This document shows positions 43,167 through 51,102 of a DNA stretch of 64,000 bases, in pieces. The DNA is taken from contig NZ_JACHGY010000001.1 of NCBI RefSeq assembly GCF_014207595.1, positions 1,612,001-1,676,000 of the forward strand. Direction: 5' to 3'. Position 1 is the first letter of the stretch, and the number at the start of each line of letters is the position of its first letter. The notes beneath the pieces are model-generated. The model was not told the DNA's origin, did not search any database, and was given only the letters and a program-made list of their open reading frames with translations. The position numbers and the translations under genes were made by a program. The DNA is from Algisphaera agarilytica (GTDB taxonomy: Bacteria; Planctomycetota; Phycisphaerae; Phycisphaerales; Phycisphaeraceae).

Positions 43167-44090
43167 TCACACCCGCACCCGGGCCTCCTCCGCCAACACC
43201 GCAGCCGCGGCCCGGTGGACCGTGCTGTGTCGTCGGGCGAGTACCTCGTGGTCGGCGTGGTACCCGCCGCCGATCACGCACGCCACCGGGATGCCGTGGC
43301 CGCGACAGCTTTCCAAGACGTAGCGGTCCCGCGCAAGCAACCCTGCATCGGAAAGCTCAAGTTTGCCGAGCTTGTCGTCTACGTGCACATCCACCCCCGC
43401 GTCGTACATCACCAGGTCCGGCTCGACACGCTCCAACACCTCCGGCAGCGTGGCCGACAAGACCTCGAGATACGCCCCATCCCCCACGCCCACCGCTAAC
43501 GGCGTGTCCAAATCCGACGGCACCTTCCGCGCGGGAAAGTTTTTCTCGCAGTGCACCGACCACGTGAACACCCTGGCGTCATTCGCGAACACCGCCGCGG
43601 TCCCGTCGCCCTGATGCACATCCAGATCAATGATGAGCACCTGCTGCACCAAACCGCGTCGCAGCATCTCGCGCGCCGCGACCGCCAGGTCGTTTAAGAT
43701 GCAGAACCCCGAACCGAAGTCGTGGTGGGCGTGGTGCGTCCCCCCCGCCGTGTTGCAGGCCAGGCCGTGTTCGAGCGCCAACTCGGCTGTGCGGATCGTC
43801 CCGCCCACCGCCGTGATCGTGCGGTTCACTAGCCCTTCCGACCATGGCAACCCGATCCGCCGCACCGCATCACGGTCCAACGAACCCGACACAAACGCAT
43901 CCACATACTCGGACGCATGCACCAGCTCCAACTGCTCACGCGTCGCCTTCACCGGCTCGTGAAACTGCTCGGCCGTCGCCACCCCATCGTCAATCAACAG
44001 ATCGCGCAGAATCCCGAACTTCGGCATCGGAAACCGATGCCCCTCGGGCAACGGCGTCACGTAATCGGGGTGGTAAACGAAGGGAATCAC
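43167..44090 (-). CDS. Histone-deacetylase-superfamily hydrolase
   Basis: 307 residues. The arginase/deacetylase fold is shown by AGGTHHAHHDFGSGFCILND, with the catalytic His pair and the substrate Phe, and by zinc ligands in IDLDVHQGDGTA and later YDAGVDVH. It ends with CVIGGGYH. Bacterial members deacetylate polyamines, acetoin-related compounds or proteins; the substrate here is unknown. The start is GTG 44090, supported by TATGCT six bases before it. A SET-domain gene lies 2.1 kb away, but no histone gene is seen. Confidence 0.9.
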   Translation of the reverse strand: MIPFVYHPDYVTPLPEGHRFPMPKFGILRDLLIDDGVATAEQFHEPVKATREQLELVHASEYVDAFVSGSLDRDAVRRIGLPWSEGLVNRTITAVGGTIRTAELALEHGLACNTAGGTHHAHHDFGSGFCILNDLAVAAREMLRRGLVQQVLIIDLDVHQGDGTAAVFANDARVFTWSVHCEKNFPARKVPSDLDTPLAVGVGDGAYLEVLSATLPEVLERVEPDLVMYDAGVDVHVDDKLGKLELSDAGLLARDRYVLESCRGHGIPVACVIGGGYHADHEVLARRHSTVHRAAAAVLAEEARVRV

Positions 44091-44096
44091 GATTAG

Positions 44097-44102
44097 AGCA
44101 TA
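44097..44102 (-). promoter_or_regulatory. -10 box TATGCT of the deacetylase-like gene
   Basis: On the minus strand TATGCT, six bases, then GTG 44090. It supports the GTG start. Confidence 0.5.
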
Positions 44103-44129
44103 GCGCTCCAGCGCCGAAAGGGCTGTAAA

Positions 44130-45062
44130 TCAAGTCCTTCCGCTCCAATCACCGTCGGGGTCGATGTCGCGCGCCTTGGCGAAGGCGGCTTTGAGCTTGT
44201 TGACGACTTCTTCGCGCAGCGGATTCTTGTTGACTGCTTCGACGTTGTGCTCGGCGTTGACGGTGCTGGTCGTGCCGGGGATGGCGGTGTGGACGCCTTC
44301 GTGGGCGAGGGTGAACTTCAGCGCGATCTCGGGCCACTCGACTTCGGGGTGGCCGTGGTAGCCCAGGTCGTTGGGCGTGACCGACATGAGGTTGAACCGG
44401 CGGTGGTATTCCGAGGCGTAGTTCTGGTACATGCCCGGCTGGCTGTCGAGGCTCTTCCACGCAGCGTTGGCGATCGGCCGCTTGGCGATCACGCCCACGT
44501 CACGCTTCCGGCAGGCGGGGAGGACCGTGTCGAGGTTCACCTGGTCGCAGATGTTGATCGAGGTCTCGATCACCGCGACGTCGGGCAGCCCGGCGGCGTA
44601 GGCCGCGGCGGCGTTGTCCCCGGAGTACCCGGCGAAGCGCACCTTGCCCGCCTCGCGGGCCTCGACCAGCGCGCCCATCGCCTCGCCTTTTTCCAGCACG
44701 TCCTGGCCACAGGAGTGGAGCAGGCAGATGTCCAGGTGGTCGGTCTTCATACGCTCCAACGAGCGATCGATGTTGGCGGTGATGACCTCGGGGGTGAAGT
44801 CTTCGCCCTCGAAGCCCGAGGCGTGGCCGCACTTGCTCAGCAGCACGTAGTCGTCGCGGCGGTGGCCGACGGTCTGGCCGATGGCCTCTTCCGAGCCGCG
44901 GTAGCACGAACCGGTGTCGATGAAATTGACGCCGTGGTCCAGCAGGTAGTTGATGACGCGGCCGACCTGTTCGATCTCGGTGTCGAGCATGCCGATGGGC
45001 GCTGCGCCGAAGCCGAGTTCGCTTACGGAGAGTTCGGTTTGACCCAGTGTGGTCTGTTGCAT
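44130..45062 (-). CDS. Aldo/keto reductase
   Basis: 310 residues. The catalytic tetrad is visible: Asp in FIDTGSCY, the Tyr of the same segment, Lys in VLLSKCGH and His in CLLHSCGQ. SVSELGFGAAPIG at the start and AIPGTTSTVNAEHN at the end are typical of the family. It reduces an unknown aldehyde or sugar with NADPH. It is followed on the same strand by a Gfo/Idh/MocA gene upstream, and the pair may act in sugar metabolism. Confidence 0.9.
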   Translation of the reverse strand: MQQTTLGQTELSVSELGFGAAPIGMLDTEIEQVGRVINYLLDHGVNFIDTGSCYRGSEEAIGQTVGHRRDDYVLLSKCGHASGFEGEDFTPEVITANIDRSLERMKTDHLDICLLHSCGQDVLEKGEAMGALVEAREAGKVRFAGYSGDNAAAAYAAGLPDVAVIETSINICDQVNLDTVLPACRKRDVGVIAKRPIANAAWKSLDSQPGMYQNYASEYHRRFNLMSVTPNDLGYHGHPEVEWPEIALKFTLAHEGVHTAIPGTTSTVNAEHNVEAVNKNPLREEVVNKLKAAFAKARDIDPDGDWSGRT

Positions 45063-45068
45063 GCGGGC

Positions 45069-45074
45069 ATTCTA
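45069..45074 (-). promoter_or_regulatory. -10 box TAGAAT of the aldo/keto reductase gene
   Basis: On the minus strand TAGAAT is followed by six bases and ATG 45062. Confidence 0.5.
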
Positions 45075-45139
45075 CGCGATGCCCTGCGCGGTGTTGGGCG
45101 GGAACGAGGCCCAAGCGTCGCGCTAAAAAACGGTGAGGG

Positions 45140-46165
45140 TCAGGCCGACCGCTGCTGCATCCGCTCGATCAGGTCGTCGTCGGGCACGAAACCGTCCAGA
45201 TCGATCGGACGGCCCGCGAGCGCGCTGGTGTACAGGGCCAACACCACCTTCCACTCGTGCAGCGTCTCGGGCAGGCCAGTGGGAGATTCGCCGCGCAGCA
45301 TGTCGGCGTAGAGGTTCTGCTGCCCGGCACGGTTGATCACCTTGGCGTGTTCGAAACCGCCGAAGTCGCCTTCGGCGCGGCGCGATTCGGTCTGGATGTG
45401 CCAGCGGGCGAACTCCTGGTACTCCGCGTGGCCCCGGCTTCCGCGGATGCCGATGCGCATGTGCTGCCAGACCACGTCGGGGTCGCCGCAGCGCGGCGCG
45501 TCCGGCCCGCTGACCCACGTGGCGGTGATCCCGTTGTCGAACTCCAGCTCGGCTCGGGTGCCCAGCGGCGCGGGGTGGTACCCGTCGGAGGTGTCCCAGC
45601 CCTGCGCGGTGGCCGAGATGCGCTTCACCAGCGGATCGCCGACGAGCGAACGGGCGTAGTGCAGCAGGTGCGTGCCCTGCCCCGCCAGGGTCATCCCGGC
45701 CGAGAAGTCGACCGATTGGAGCTCCCCGAATTCGCCCGCCTGTGCCGCGTCGCGGATCCGGCAGAGCGTGTCGTACCAGCGCAGCTGGTGGCAGGTCGCA
45801 AACACCGTCGAGGTTTTCTCAGACAGCTCGCACAACGCCCGCCAACCCGCGACGCCGATGGCGATCGGTTTTTCGACGACACAGAACGGCACGCCGAGGT
45901 CCGACACCAGCGTCATCAACGCGATACGCGACTCCGGCCCGGTGATGAGGTGGACCACGTCCAGCGACTCGGCCCGGATCATCTCGGCGGGGTCGGCGTA
46001 GGCCTTGAGCCCGTGTTCCGCGGCAAACGGGTCACGCCGTCGGGGCGACGGCGCACAACACGCCACCACCTGGGTCCCCGCCAAACCGCGGTACGACGCG
46101 AGGTGGTCCAACGCCCGAGCGCCGCAACCCACCAACCCCACACGCTTCATCGCCTGATCGCTCAT
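45140..46165 (-). CDS. Gfo/Idh/MocA-family oxidoreductase
   Basis: 341 residues. The NAD(P)-binding Rossmann motif is VGLVGCGARALDHL, the family EKP motif is in VVEKPIAIG, and GQGTHLLHYAR stands where the active-site His usually lies. It probably oxidises or reduces a sugar or inositol derivative. Planctomycetes have many paralogues, so the substrate cannot be stated. Confidence 0.9.
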   Translation of the reverse strand: MSDQAMKRVGLVGCGARALDHLASYRGLAGTQVVACCAPSPRRRDPFAAEHGLKAYADPAEMIRAESLDVVHLITGPESRIALMTLVSDLGVPFCVVEKPIAIGVAGWRALCELSEKTSTVFATCHQLRWYDTLCRIRDAAQAGEFGELQSVDFSAGMTLAGQGTHLLHYARSLVGDPLVKRISATAQGWDTSDGYHPAPLGTRAELEFDNGITATWVSGPDAPRCGDPDVVWQHMRIGIRGSRGHAEYQEFARWHIQTESRRAEGDFGGFEHAKVINRAGQQNLYADMLRGESPTGLPETLHEWKVVLALYTSALAGRPIDLDGFVPDDDLIERMQQRSA

Positions 46166-46171
46166 CCCCGA

Positions 46172-46177
46172 ACGATA
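46172..46177 (-). promoter_or_regulatory. -10 box TATCGT of the Gfo/Idh/MocA gene
   Basis: On the minus strand TATCGT is followed by six bases and ATG 46165. Confidence 0.45.
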
Positions 46178-46224
46178 GCAAAACGGCCGATGGGCCGAGG
46201 CTCAATCTGATCTGTGCGGTGGGT

Positions 46225-46608
46225 TCAGTCGGAAGCCTGCGCAACCTCTTGCAGGGCACCCGAGGTGTCCGCCGTGTCTTCGCAGTCGTGCCAATCGCTG
46301 TCTTCTTCCACCTCTTCGACTTCGTCATCGCCCATGTAGTTGTGGGTGATTTCTTCGCCGGGCTGGATGTCGCACAACGACATGACCGTCAGGTCGTCGA
46401 AGTACGCCGCGTTCGGCTCGTTGTCGTGGTTGATGAACCGCAACTCGTTCTCGACGCGGAAGCCCTGCTCTTCGGTGATCCAGAGCACGTACGCGCCGTC
46501 CTGCGTGGTGTAGGAACCTTCGAGTTGTCCGATGACGGTGTCGGCAGGGATAAAGCGGTCGGCAAACAGGCCTTGGCCATGGATGCCGCTGGGTTGAACT
46601 TTGAACAT
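46225..46608 (-). CDS. SET-domain protein, probable lysine methyltransferase
   Basis: 127 residues, little more than a minimal SET domain. SGIHGQGLFA binds the cofactor side, FINHDNEPNA holds the NH motif (Asn60, His61), and GEEITHNYM holds the catalytic Tyr91. The C-terminal 30 residues are acidic and Glu/Asp-rich. No post-SET cysteines are present. Such small bacterial SET proteins may methylate ribosomal or chromatin-like proteins; the target is unknown. It is monocistronic. Confidence 0.82.
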   Translation of the reverse strand: MFKVQPSGIHGQGLFADRFIPADTVIGQLEGSYTTQDGAYVLWITEEQGFRVENELRFINHDNEPNAAYFDDLTVMSLCDIQPGEEITHNYMGDDEVEEVEEDSDWHDCEDTADTSGALQEVAQASD

Positions 46609-46748
46609 CTTGGATGAGTACTCCGTCCGTGGGCAAGTGCGTACAGACCTTCGAGCGGTAATCTAGCAAGTCGTCATCGGTGACGCGAGGGTGGTGACTT
46701 GAAAACAATAATGCTCACACATCTGACTCAATCAAAGTGAGGAATAGG

Positions 46749-46832
46749 ATGAACATGGATTCTCATATTCAAAGTTTTGGATCCAACATTTATCGCGATA
46801 AGCACGGGTTCTCGATTAAGATCAAAACATGA
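46749..46832 (+). CDS. Small open frame with strong ribosome binding site, overlapping the broken gene
   Basis: 27 codons from ATG 46749 to TGA 46830-46832, overlapping the next ATG (46829) by ATGA. A GTGAGGAATAGG stretch directly before the ATG is a good ribosome binding site. The peptide is polar and not recognised. The surrounding 150 bases are clearly AT-richer than the rest of the window. It might be a leader peptide coupled to the downstream gene, or chance. Confidence 0.35.
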   Translation: MNMDSHIQSFGSNIYRDKHGFSIKIKT

Positions 46833-47740
46833 AAACGATGATTGGAATCGTGCTGATGTGCGCCAGTCTCACGGGGATCGTTAGAGCCCAACCGCTCGAA
46901 CCGCCCCCGGCTGAAGAGATCGCGTACCACTGGAAGCAGGTCAAGGACTACCGGGCGCTCGTCGATAATCCTGAGAACTAAGAAAAAGACCCCACTACGG
47001 GGTATAGCGTTCTCGACGACCCTCCCGATATCCAGCCCAGCCTGGCGTTCCTCGTTGCGGCCGGGGAGATGGAATACGTCAATCTCGTATTGCCCGAAGT
47101 ACCACGGAACTCTGCCACCACTCGGCACTGGCTGAAATGGGGAGCGGGCGGCAAGGACCACGGTGTACGTGAGGGCCTATGGGAGATGACCGGCAAGGCC
47201 TACAACGATGAGTTCTTCGGCGTCAAAGGCGAAACCCCGGTCTGTCTGAACATCTGGTACGACCCCGCGATCACCGATGAGATCAAGCAGTTGGTTCAGG
47301 AGCTACAAAACCTCGAAGCCGGGGCCGAAATCATCGACAACCTCGAGCGGCTGAAAAACCATCCGCCCGAACGTCAGATCGCCGACCTAACGATACCCCC
47401 GCATCCCAAGCGCGAAGCCCTCATCGGCGAATGGGCTTCCGAAGGAGAAACCGTTTACACCATTGAAGAGCAGGATGGAAAGGTTCTCATCAAACCCACC
47501 CAAAGCCCACCCTGGGAATCCATGATCAACAACCTGCGCTGGGAAGAAGATGTGCTTCGTTTCGACGAGTATTACTACCTTGATGACCCGGAGAATCCTG
47601 GTTACGTCCATCCATTCAGCGGGGTCCGCAACGACAGCTCGCTGACTCCACAAACCGATCCTGATCGCCTGATTTATCTTCTAAATAACGAGCATTTAGA
47701 GGAACCGATTGGGGACGAATTCACGAGAGTGGTCAACTAG
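46829..47740 (+). pseudogene. Secreted hypothetical protein gene broken by an in-frame stop
   Basis: One frame runs from ATG 46829 to TAG 47738-47740 (303 codons) but has a TAA at 46979-46981, after codon 50. Before it stand a signal peptide (MIGIVLMCASLTGIVRAQ) and 30 residues; after it the same frame continues with plausible protein for 250 residues (YNDEFFGVKGETPVCLNIWY). The equal frame and the continued coding look speak for one gene hit by a nonsense change. The family is not recognised. The second part alone could start at ATG 47069, but it would then lack a signal peptide. Confidence 0.7.
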
Positions 47741-47896
47741 TCTCACGGCTTCCGTTCACCGCGTTCTTTCAAGACGCTCTGCCAGCGGCATTGCGCCACG
47801 GTCACCGCCTTCGATAGCAAAAACAACACCTGCCAACTCAACAGCGTCTCCGCTCTGATGGACTGAACAGCCAGCCGCTGGCGCGACACGCCTGGG

Positions 47897-48427
47897 TCAG
47901 TTATCACCCAACCGGCGTCGCATCTCATACTCGATCAGGTCGGCGACACGCGGGTGGGGCATCGAGTCGCCGGTGGCCACGAAACCATGTTTCTCGTAGA
48001 GCCTCTGGGCGGGCGGGTTGTTCGAGGTAACGTGGAGCCGCAGCTCCGTGAGGTTCATGCGCTGGGCCCACGCCACCGCGTGATCGAGCAGCCGGCCCGC
48101 GATACCGACGCGGCGTGTTTCCGGGTCGACCCACACCGAAACCAGCCAGCCGCGGTCGGCCTGCTGGTCATCAATCACACACGCGGTAAGACCACAGGTC
48201 GAGCCGCCCCGCCGTACGACCCAGGTCGCGCACCGCTGTGGGTATGTCCAGGCTTGGGCCTTTTCTCGCCAAGCCGATTCATCGAGCGCCGATTCAACTT
48301 CGTAGCTCGAGCCGAAGGCCGTCGGGCTTTCGCGTAACGCGCGCAGACGCACATCGCGGAGCTCCTCGGCGTCTTGGGCCGTGAGTTGAACGATCTCGAT
48401 CGGGTCAGGCTCAGAGGCTGCGCTCAT
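47897..48427 (-). CDS. GNAT acetyltransferase
   Basis: 176 residues. The acetyl-CoA site is VSVWVDPETRRVGIAGRLLD, and LHVTSNNPPAQRLYEKHGF is the typical C-terminal motif. It transfers an acetyl group to an amine of unknown identity. Its start overlaps the end of thrS by 17 bases on the same strand, so it is probably co-transcribed with thrS and under the same attenuation. Confidence 0.88.
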   Translation of the reverse strand: MSAASEPDPIEIVQLTAQDAEELRDVRLRALRESPTAFGSSYEVESALDESAWREKAQAWTYPQRCATWVVRRGGSTCGLTACVIDDQQADRGWLVSVWVDPETRRVGIAGRLLDHAVAWAQRMNLTELRLHVTSNNPPAQRLYEKHGFVATGDSMPHPRVADLIEYEMRRRLGDN

Positions 48428-50504
48428 CGCGTTCTTTCACGATGCTCTGCAAGAACTCTTCCAGCGGCACGGCCCCCTGGTCGCCTTCGCTGCGGTGGCG
48501 AACACTGACGGTGTTGGCCTCTTCGTCCTTGCCGCCGACCACGAGCATGTACGGCACCTTGGCTTCCTGGGCGGACTTCACCTTGCCTTTGACGCGGTTC
48601 TTGGACGTGTCGATGTCGGCACGGAAGCCGGCATCCTTGAGCGCGGCCAGGACCTTCTCGCCGTAATCGTTGAACTTGTCGCTGATCGGCAGCACGCGGA
48701 CCTGCTCGGGGCTGAGCCAGAGGGGGAACGCGCCGTTGAAGTGTTCGATCAGGCAGCCGATGAACCGCTCCATCGAACCGAACGGGGCGCGGTGGATCAT
48801 GATCGGGCGGTGCTCGGCATTGTCCGCACCGATGTATGAGAGCTCGAACCGCTGCGGGAGCTGGTAGTCGACCTGCACGGTGCCGAGCTGCCACTCCCGG
48901 CCGATGACGTCCTTCACAACGAAGTCGATCTTCGGGCCGTAGAACGCCGCTTCGCCGGGCTCTTGGCTGAACGACACGCCGAGGGATTCTGCCGCGTTGA
49001 TGCACGCCGCCTCGGCCGCGTCCCAGTCGCTTTCCTTGCCGACGAACTTCGACGAGTCGGGGTCACGCAGGCCGACACGGACGCGGTAGTCGTCCATGCC
49101 CAGCGTACTGAAGACGATCTTCACGAGTTCGATGCAGCCGAGCACCTCGTCGGCCAACTGGTCGGGCGTGACGAACAGGTGGGCATCGTCCTGGGTGAAG
49201 CCGCGGACGCGGGTCATGCCGCCGAGCTCGCCGGACTGCTCCCAGCGGTAGACGGTGCCGAACTCCGCGAGGCGGATGGGCAGGTCGCGGTAGCTGTGTT
49301 TGTCCGAAGCAAAGATGCGGATGTGGTGCGGGCAGTTCATCGGCTTGAGCATGTAGCCCCCGCCGGAAACTTCCGCAGCGATATCGGCCGCGTTCTCACC
49401 GTCGAAGGTCAGCTTGTCGGCCAACTCGGCGCAACACGAGCAGCCGTCCGCCAATTGACGGATGGTCTCGCGTTCCAGGATCGGCGGGTACTGCGAATCC
49501 GCGTAGTACGGGAAGTGGCCCGAGGTGCGGTACAGGTCGAGCTTGCCGATGTGCGGCGTGAAAACCTGCGAGTAGCCCTGGCGTTCTAGGTGCTCGCTGA
49601 TGAACTTCTGCAGTTGATCGCGGACGACCGCGCCCTTGGGCTTCCAGAGCACCAGGCCTTGGCCGACCATCTCGTCGATCTCGAATAGGCCGAGCTGCCG
49701 GCCGATGACGCGGTGGTCGCGGGCCTTGGCTTGTTCGAGGGCTTCCATACGATCAGCGAGGTCGGCCTCGCCGAAGAAGGCGGTGCCGTAGACGCGCTGG
49801 AAGCGGTCGAGGGTGACGTCGCCCTTCCAGTTACTCGCGGCGACGGACATGACCTTGAACGCGCCGATGCGTGAGGTCGTGTCGACATGGGGCCCCATGC
49901 ACAGGTCTTCCCAGTTGCCCGACTCGCCGGTGATGTACCACGACAGGGTCGCGCTGCCTTTTTCGATAGCCTTCTCAGCGTTGTCGAGCTTGTACTTGTT
50001 GTTTTCTTCGCCAAGCTTGGCCATGCCTTCGTCGGTGGAGAGTTCGTAGCGTGAGAACGCGCGGTTCTCTTCCACGATCTTCTTCATCTCGTCCTCGATC
50101 CGGGCGAAGTCGGCCTCGCGGATCGGGGTGTCGAGTTTCATGTCGTAGTAGAAGCCGGTGTCGAGCGGCGGGCCGTAGGCGAGCTCGACGTCGGGGTAGA
50201 GGCGCTCGATGGCCTCGGCCATGACGTGGGCGGTGGAGTGGCGGAGCAGGTAGAGGGCGTCTTTCTCATGCTGCTCGTCGCGCCACTTGCTGCGGCCCTT
50301 CTTGTCGATGCGGGGGGCGGTGACCAACGCCAGCTCGCAGTCGCCGGGCAGCGGGCGGTGGACGTCATACAGCTCGCCGTTGACGCGGGCGCCGATGGCG
50401 GCCTCGGCGAGCTTTTCGCCGATGGACTTGGCGACGTCGTACGGCGTGCTGCCGTCGTCGTAGGATTTTTGCGTGCCGTCGGGCAGGGTGACTTGGATCG
50501 ACAT
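48411..50504 (-). CDS. thrS: Threonyl-tRNA synthetase
   Basis: 697 residues. A TGS domain starts the protein (IQVTLPDGTQKSYDDGSTPYDV), followed by the editing domain (HSTAHVMAEAIERLYP, with His residues for hydrolysis). The class II core has motif 2 around YRWEQSGELGG with MNCPHH zinc ligands before it, FTQDDAHLF, and motif 3 near the end with IHRAPFGSMERF. The C-terminal anticodon domain follows. It charges tRNA-Thr. ATG 50504 is the start; the open frame upstream to 50801 runs through the regulatory leader in another frame. Expression is predicted to respond to Thr-tRNA supply through the upstream attenuator. Confidence 0.96.
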   Translation of the reverse strand: MSIQVTLPDGTQKSYDDGSTPYDVAKSIGEKLAEAAIGARVNGELYDVHRPLPGDCELALVTAPRIDKKGRSKWRDEQHEKDALYLLRHSTAHVMAEAIERLYPDVELAYGPPLDTGFYYDMKLDTPIREADFARIEDEMKKIVEENRAFSRYELSTDEGMAKLGEENNKYKLDNAEKAIEKGSATLSWYITGESGNWEDLCMGPHVDTTSRIGAFKVMSVAASNWKGDVTLDRFQRVYGTAFFGEADLADRMEALEQAKARDHRVIGRQLGLFEIDEMVGQGLVLWKPKGAVVRDQLQKFISEHLERQGYSQVFTPHIGKLDLYRTSGHFPYYADSQYPPILERETIRQLADGCSCCAELADKLTFDGENAADIAAEVSGGGYMLKPMNCPHHIRIFASDKHSYRDLPIRLAEFGTVYRWEQSGELGGMTRVRGFTQDDAHLFVTPDQLADEVLGCIELVKIVFSTLGMDDYRVRVGLRDPDSSKFVGKESDWDAAEAACINAAESLGVSFSQEPGEAAFYGPKIDFVVKDVIGREWQLGTVQVDYQLPQRFELSYIGADNAEHRPIMIHRAPFGSMERFIGCLIEHFNGAFPLWLSPEQVRVLPISDKFNDYGEKVLAALKDAGFRADIDTSKNRVKGKVKSAQEAKVPYMLVVGGKDEEANTVSVRHRSEGDQGAVPLEEFLQSIVKERDERSL

Positions 50505-50557
50505 GGTGGGTCTCGTTTCGCGGCGGAGCGTGGATGATGCGGGGGAGGCAGGATACG

Positions 50558-50581
50558 AAAAAAGCCGCCAGGGTTGGCGGC
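50558..50581 (-). terminator. Attenuator terminator before thrS
   Basis: On the minus strand GCCGCCA (50575-50581), a four-base loop and TGGCGGC (50564-50570) form a 7-bp GC-rich stem, followed directly by TTTTTT (50558-50563). It lies 54 bases before the thrS start and after a threonine-rich leader peptide, so it would stop transcription before thrS. Confidence 0.88.
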
Positions 50582-50624
50582 CGGTGGAGTCTCGTGGGTA
50601 AACGATGAGCTTCAACCGATCGCC
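50576..50624 (-). promoter_or_regulatory. Antiterminator pairing of the thrS attenuator
   Basis: GGCGATCGGT (50615-50624 on the minus strand), the last codons of the leader peptide, pairs with ACCGGCCGCC (50576-50585) at nine of ten positions. The second segment contains the 5' arm of the terminator stem, so the two structures exclude each other. A ribosome waiting on the threonine codons leaves the first segment free and lets the antiterminator form; one that reaches the stop codon covers it and lets the terminator form. Confidence 0.75.
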
Positions 50625-50680
50625 GGGGGGCGGGTGGTCGTGGTCGTGGTGGTAGTGGTGGTAGTCGTGACCAGCATCAT
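50612..50680 (-). CDS. Threonine-rich leader peptide of the thrS attenuator
   Basis: 22 codons from ATG 50680 to TGA 50612-50614: Met-Met-Leu-Val, then 12 threonines in a row, then Arg-Pro-Pro-Ala-Ile-Gly. The threonine codons mix ACC, ACG and ACT while the first two bases never change, which speaks for selection on the amino acid and against a simple DNA repeat. TATACT stands eight bases before the ATG, so the leader messenger starts almost at its first codon. It resembles thrL of enteric bacteria in principle but controls a synthetase gene. Confidence 0.85.
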   Translation of the reverse strand: MMLVTTTTTTTTTTTTRPPAIG

Positions 50681-50688
50681 GTGTAGGC

Positions 50689-50694
50689 AGTATA
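50689..50694 (-). promoter_or_regulatory. -10 box TATACT of the thrS transcript
   Basis: On the minus strand TATACT ends eight bases before the leader ATG 50680. The transcript would be about 180 bases long before thrS itself begins, or end at the attenuator. No clear -35 box is visible. Confidence 0.6.
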
Positions 50695-50907
50695 TCGGCC
50701 GATCGGGGCGTCGGGGTGACCGGGCGTGGGACTCGGCCCCATAAAACCAACCCCCGCCCTGTGGCGTTCACAGGAATTCCCCGGAACTGCCAAATCCTCA
50801 AAAATAACTTCCGACGCGAAATAGAAGCCTGTTTCGTGCGTCTTACCCCCAGGCGGGCCTGCCCGGGTGGGTGATTTGTGCCCTTGGATTAACGAAAGAG
50901 TGATGAC

Positions 50908-51102
50908 ATGGCCTACAGCATTGAACTCCGCCAGCGTGTGCTTTCCTCAATCGAAAAAGGACTAAGCAAGCAGGAAATCGCCCGCCGGTTCGACCTGTCC
51001 TACGGCACGGTCTGCTTGTGGCACAAGCTCGCCCAACACGGCATCACCTCCCCCGGCATCCCCGGACCCAAAAAATTCCAACCCGTCGCGGCTCACCACT
51101 AA
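50908..51102 (+). CDS. Small helix-turn-helix protein, IS630-type transposase N-terminus
   Basis: 64 residues. YSIELRQRVLSSIEKGLSKQEIARRFDLSYGTVCLW is the DNA-binding part found at the start of IS630-family transposases. The catalytic DDE part is absent and no terminal inverted repeats are seen nearby. It could be a remnant of an insertion element or a domesticated DNA-binding protein. A GAAAGAG site precedes the ATG. It overlaps the end of the convergent sigma-factor fusion by four bases. Confidence 0.55.
   Translation: MAYSIELRQRVLSSIEKGLSKQEIARRFDLSYGTVCLWHKLAQHGITSPGIPGPKKFQPVAAHH

Noticed and set aside
50505-50801. N-terminal His/Asp-rich extension of threonyl-tRNA synthetase, possibly metal-binding
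   Set aside because: The His-rich stretch is the +1 reading of the threonine codon run in the leader. The extension also runs through the terminator and lacks homology, while the attenuator explains the sequence.
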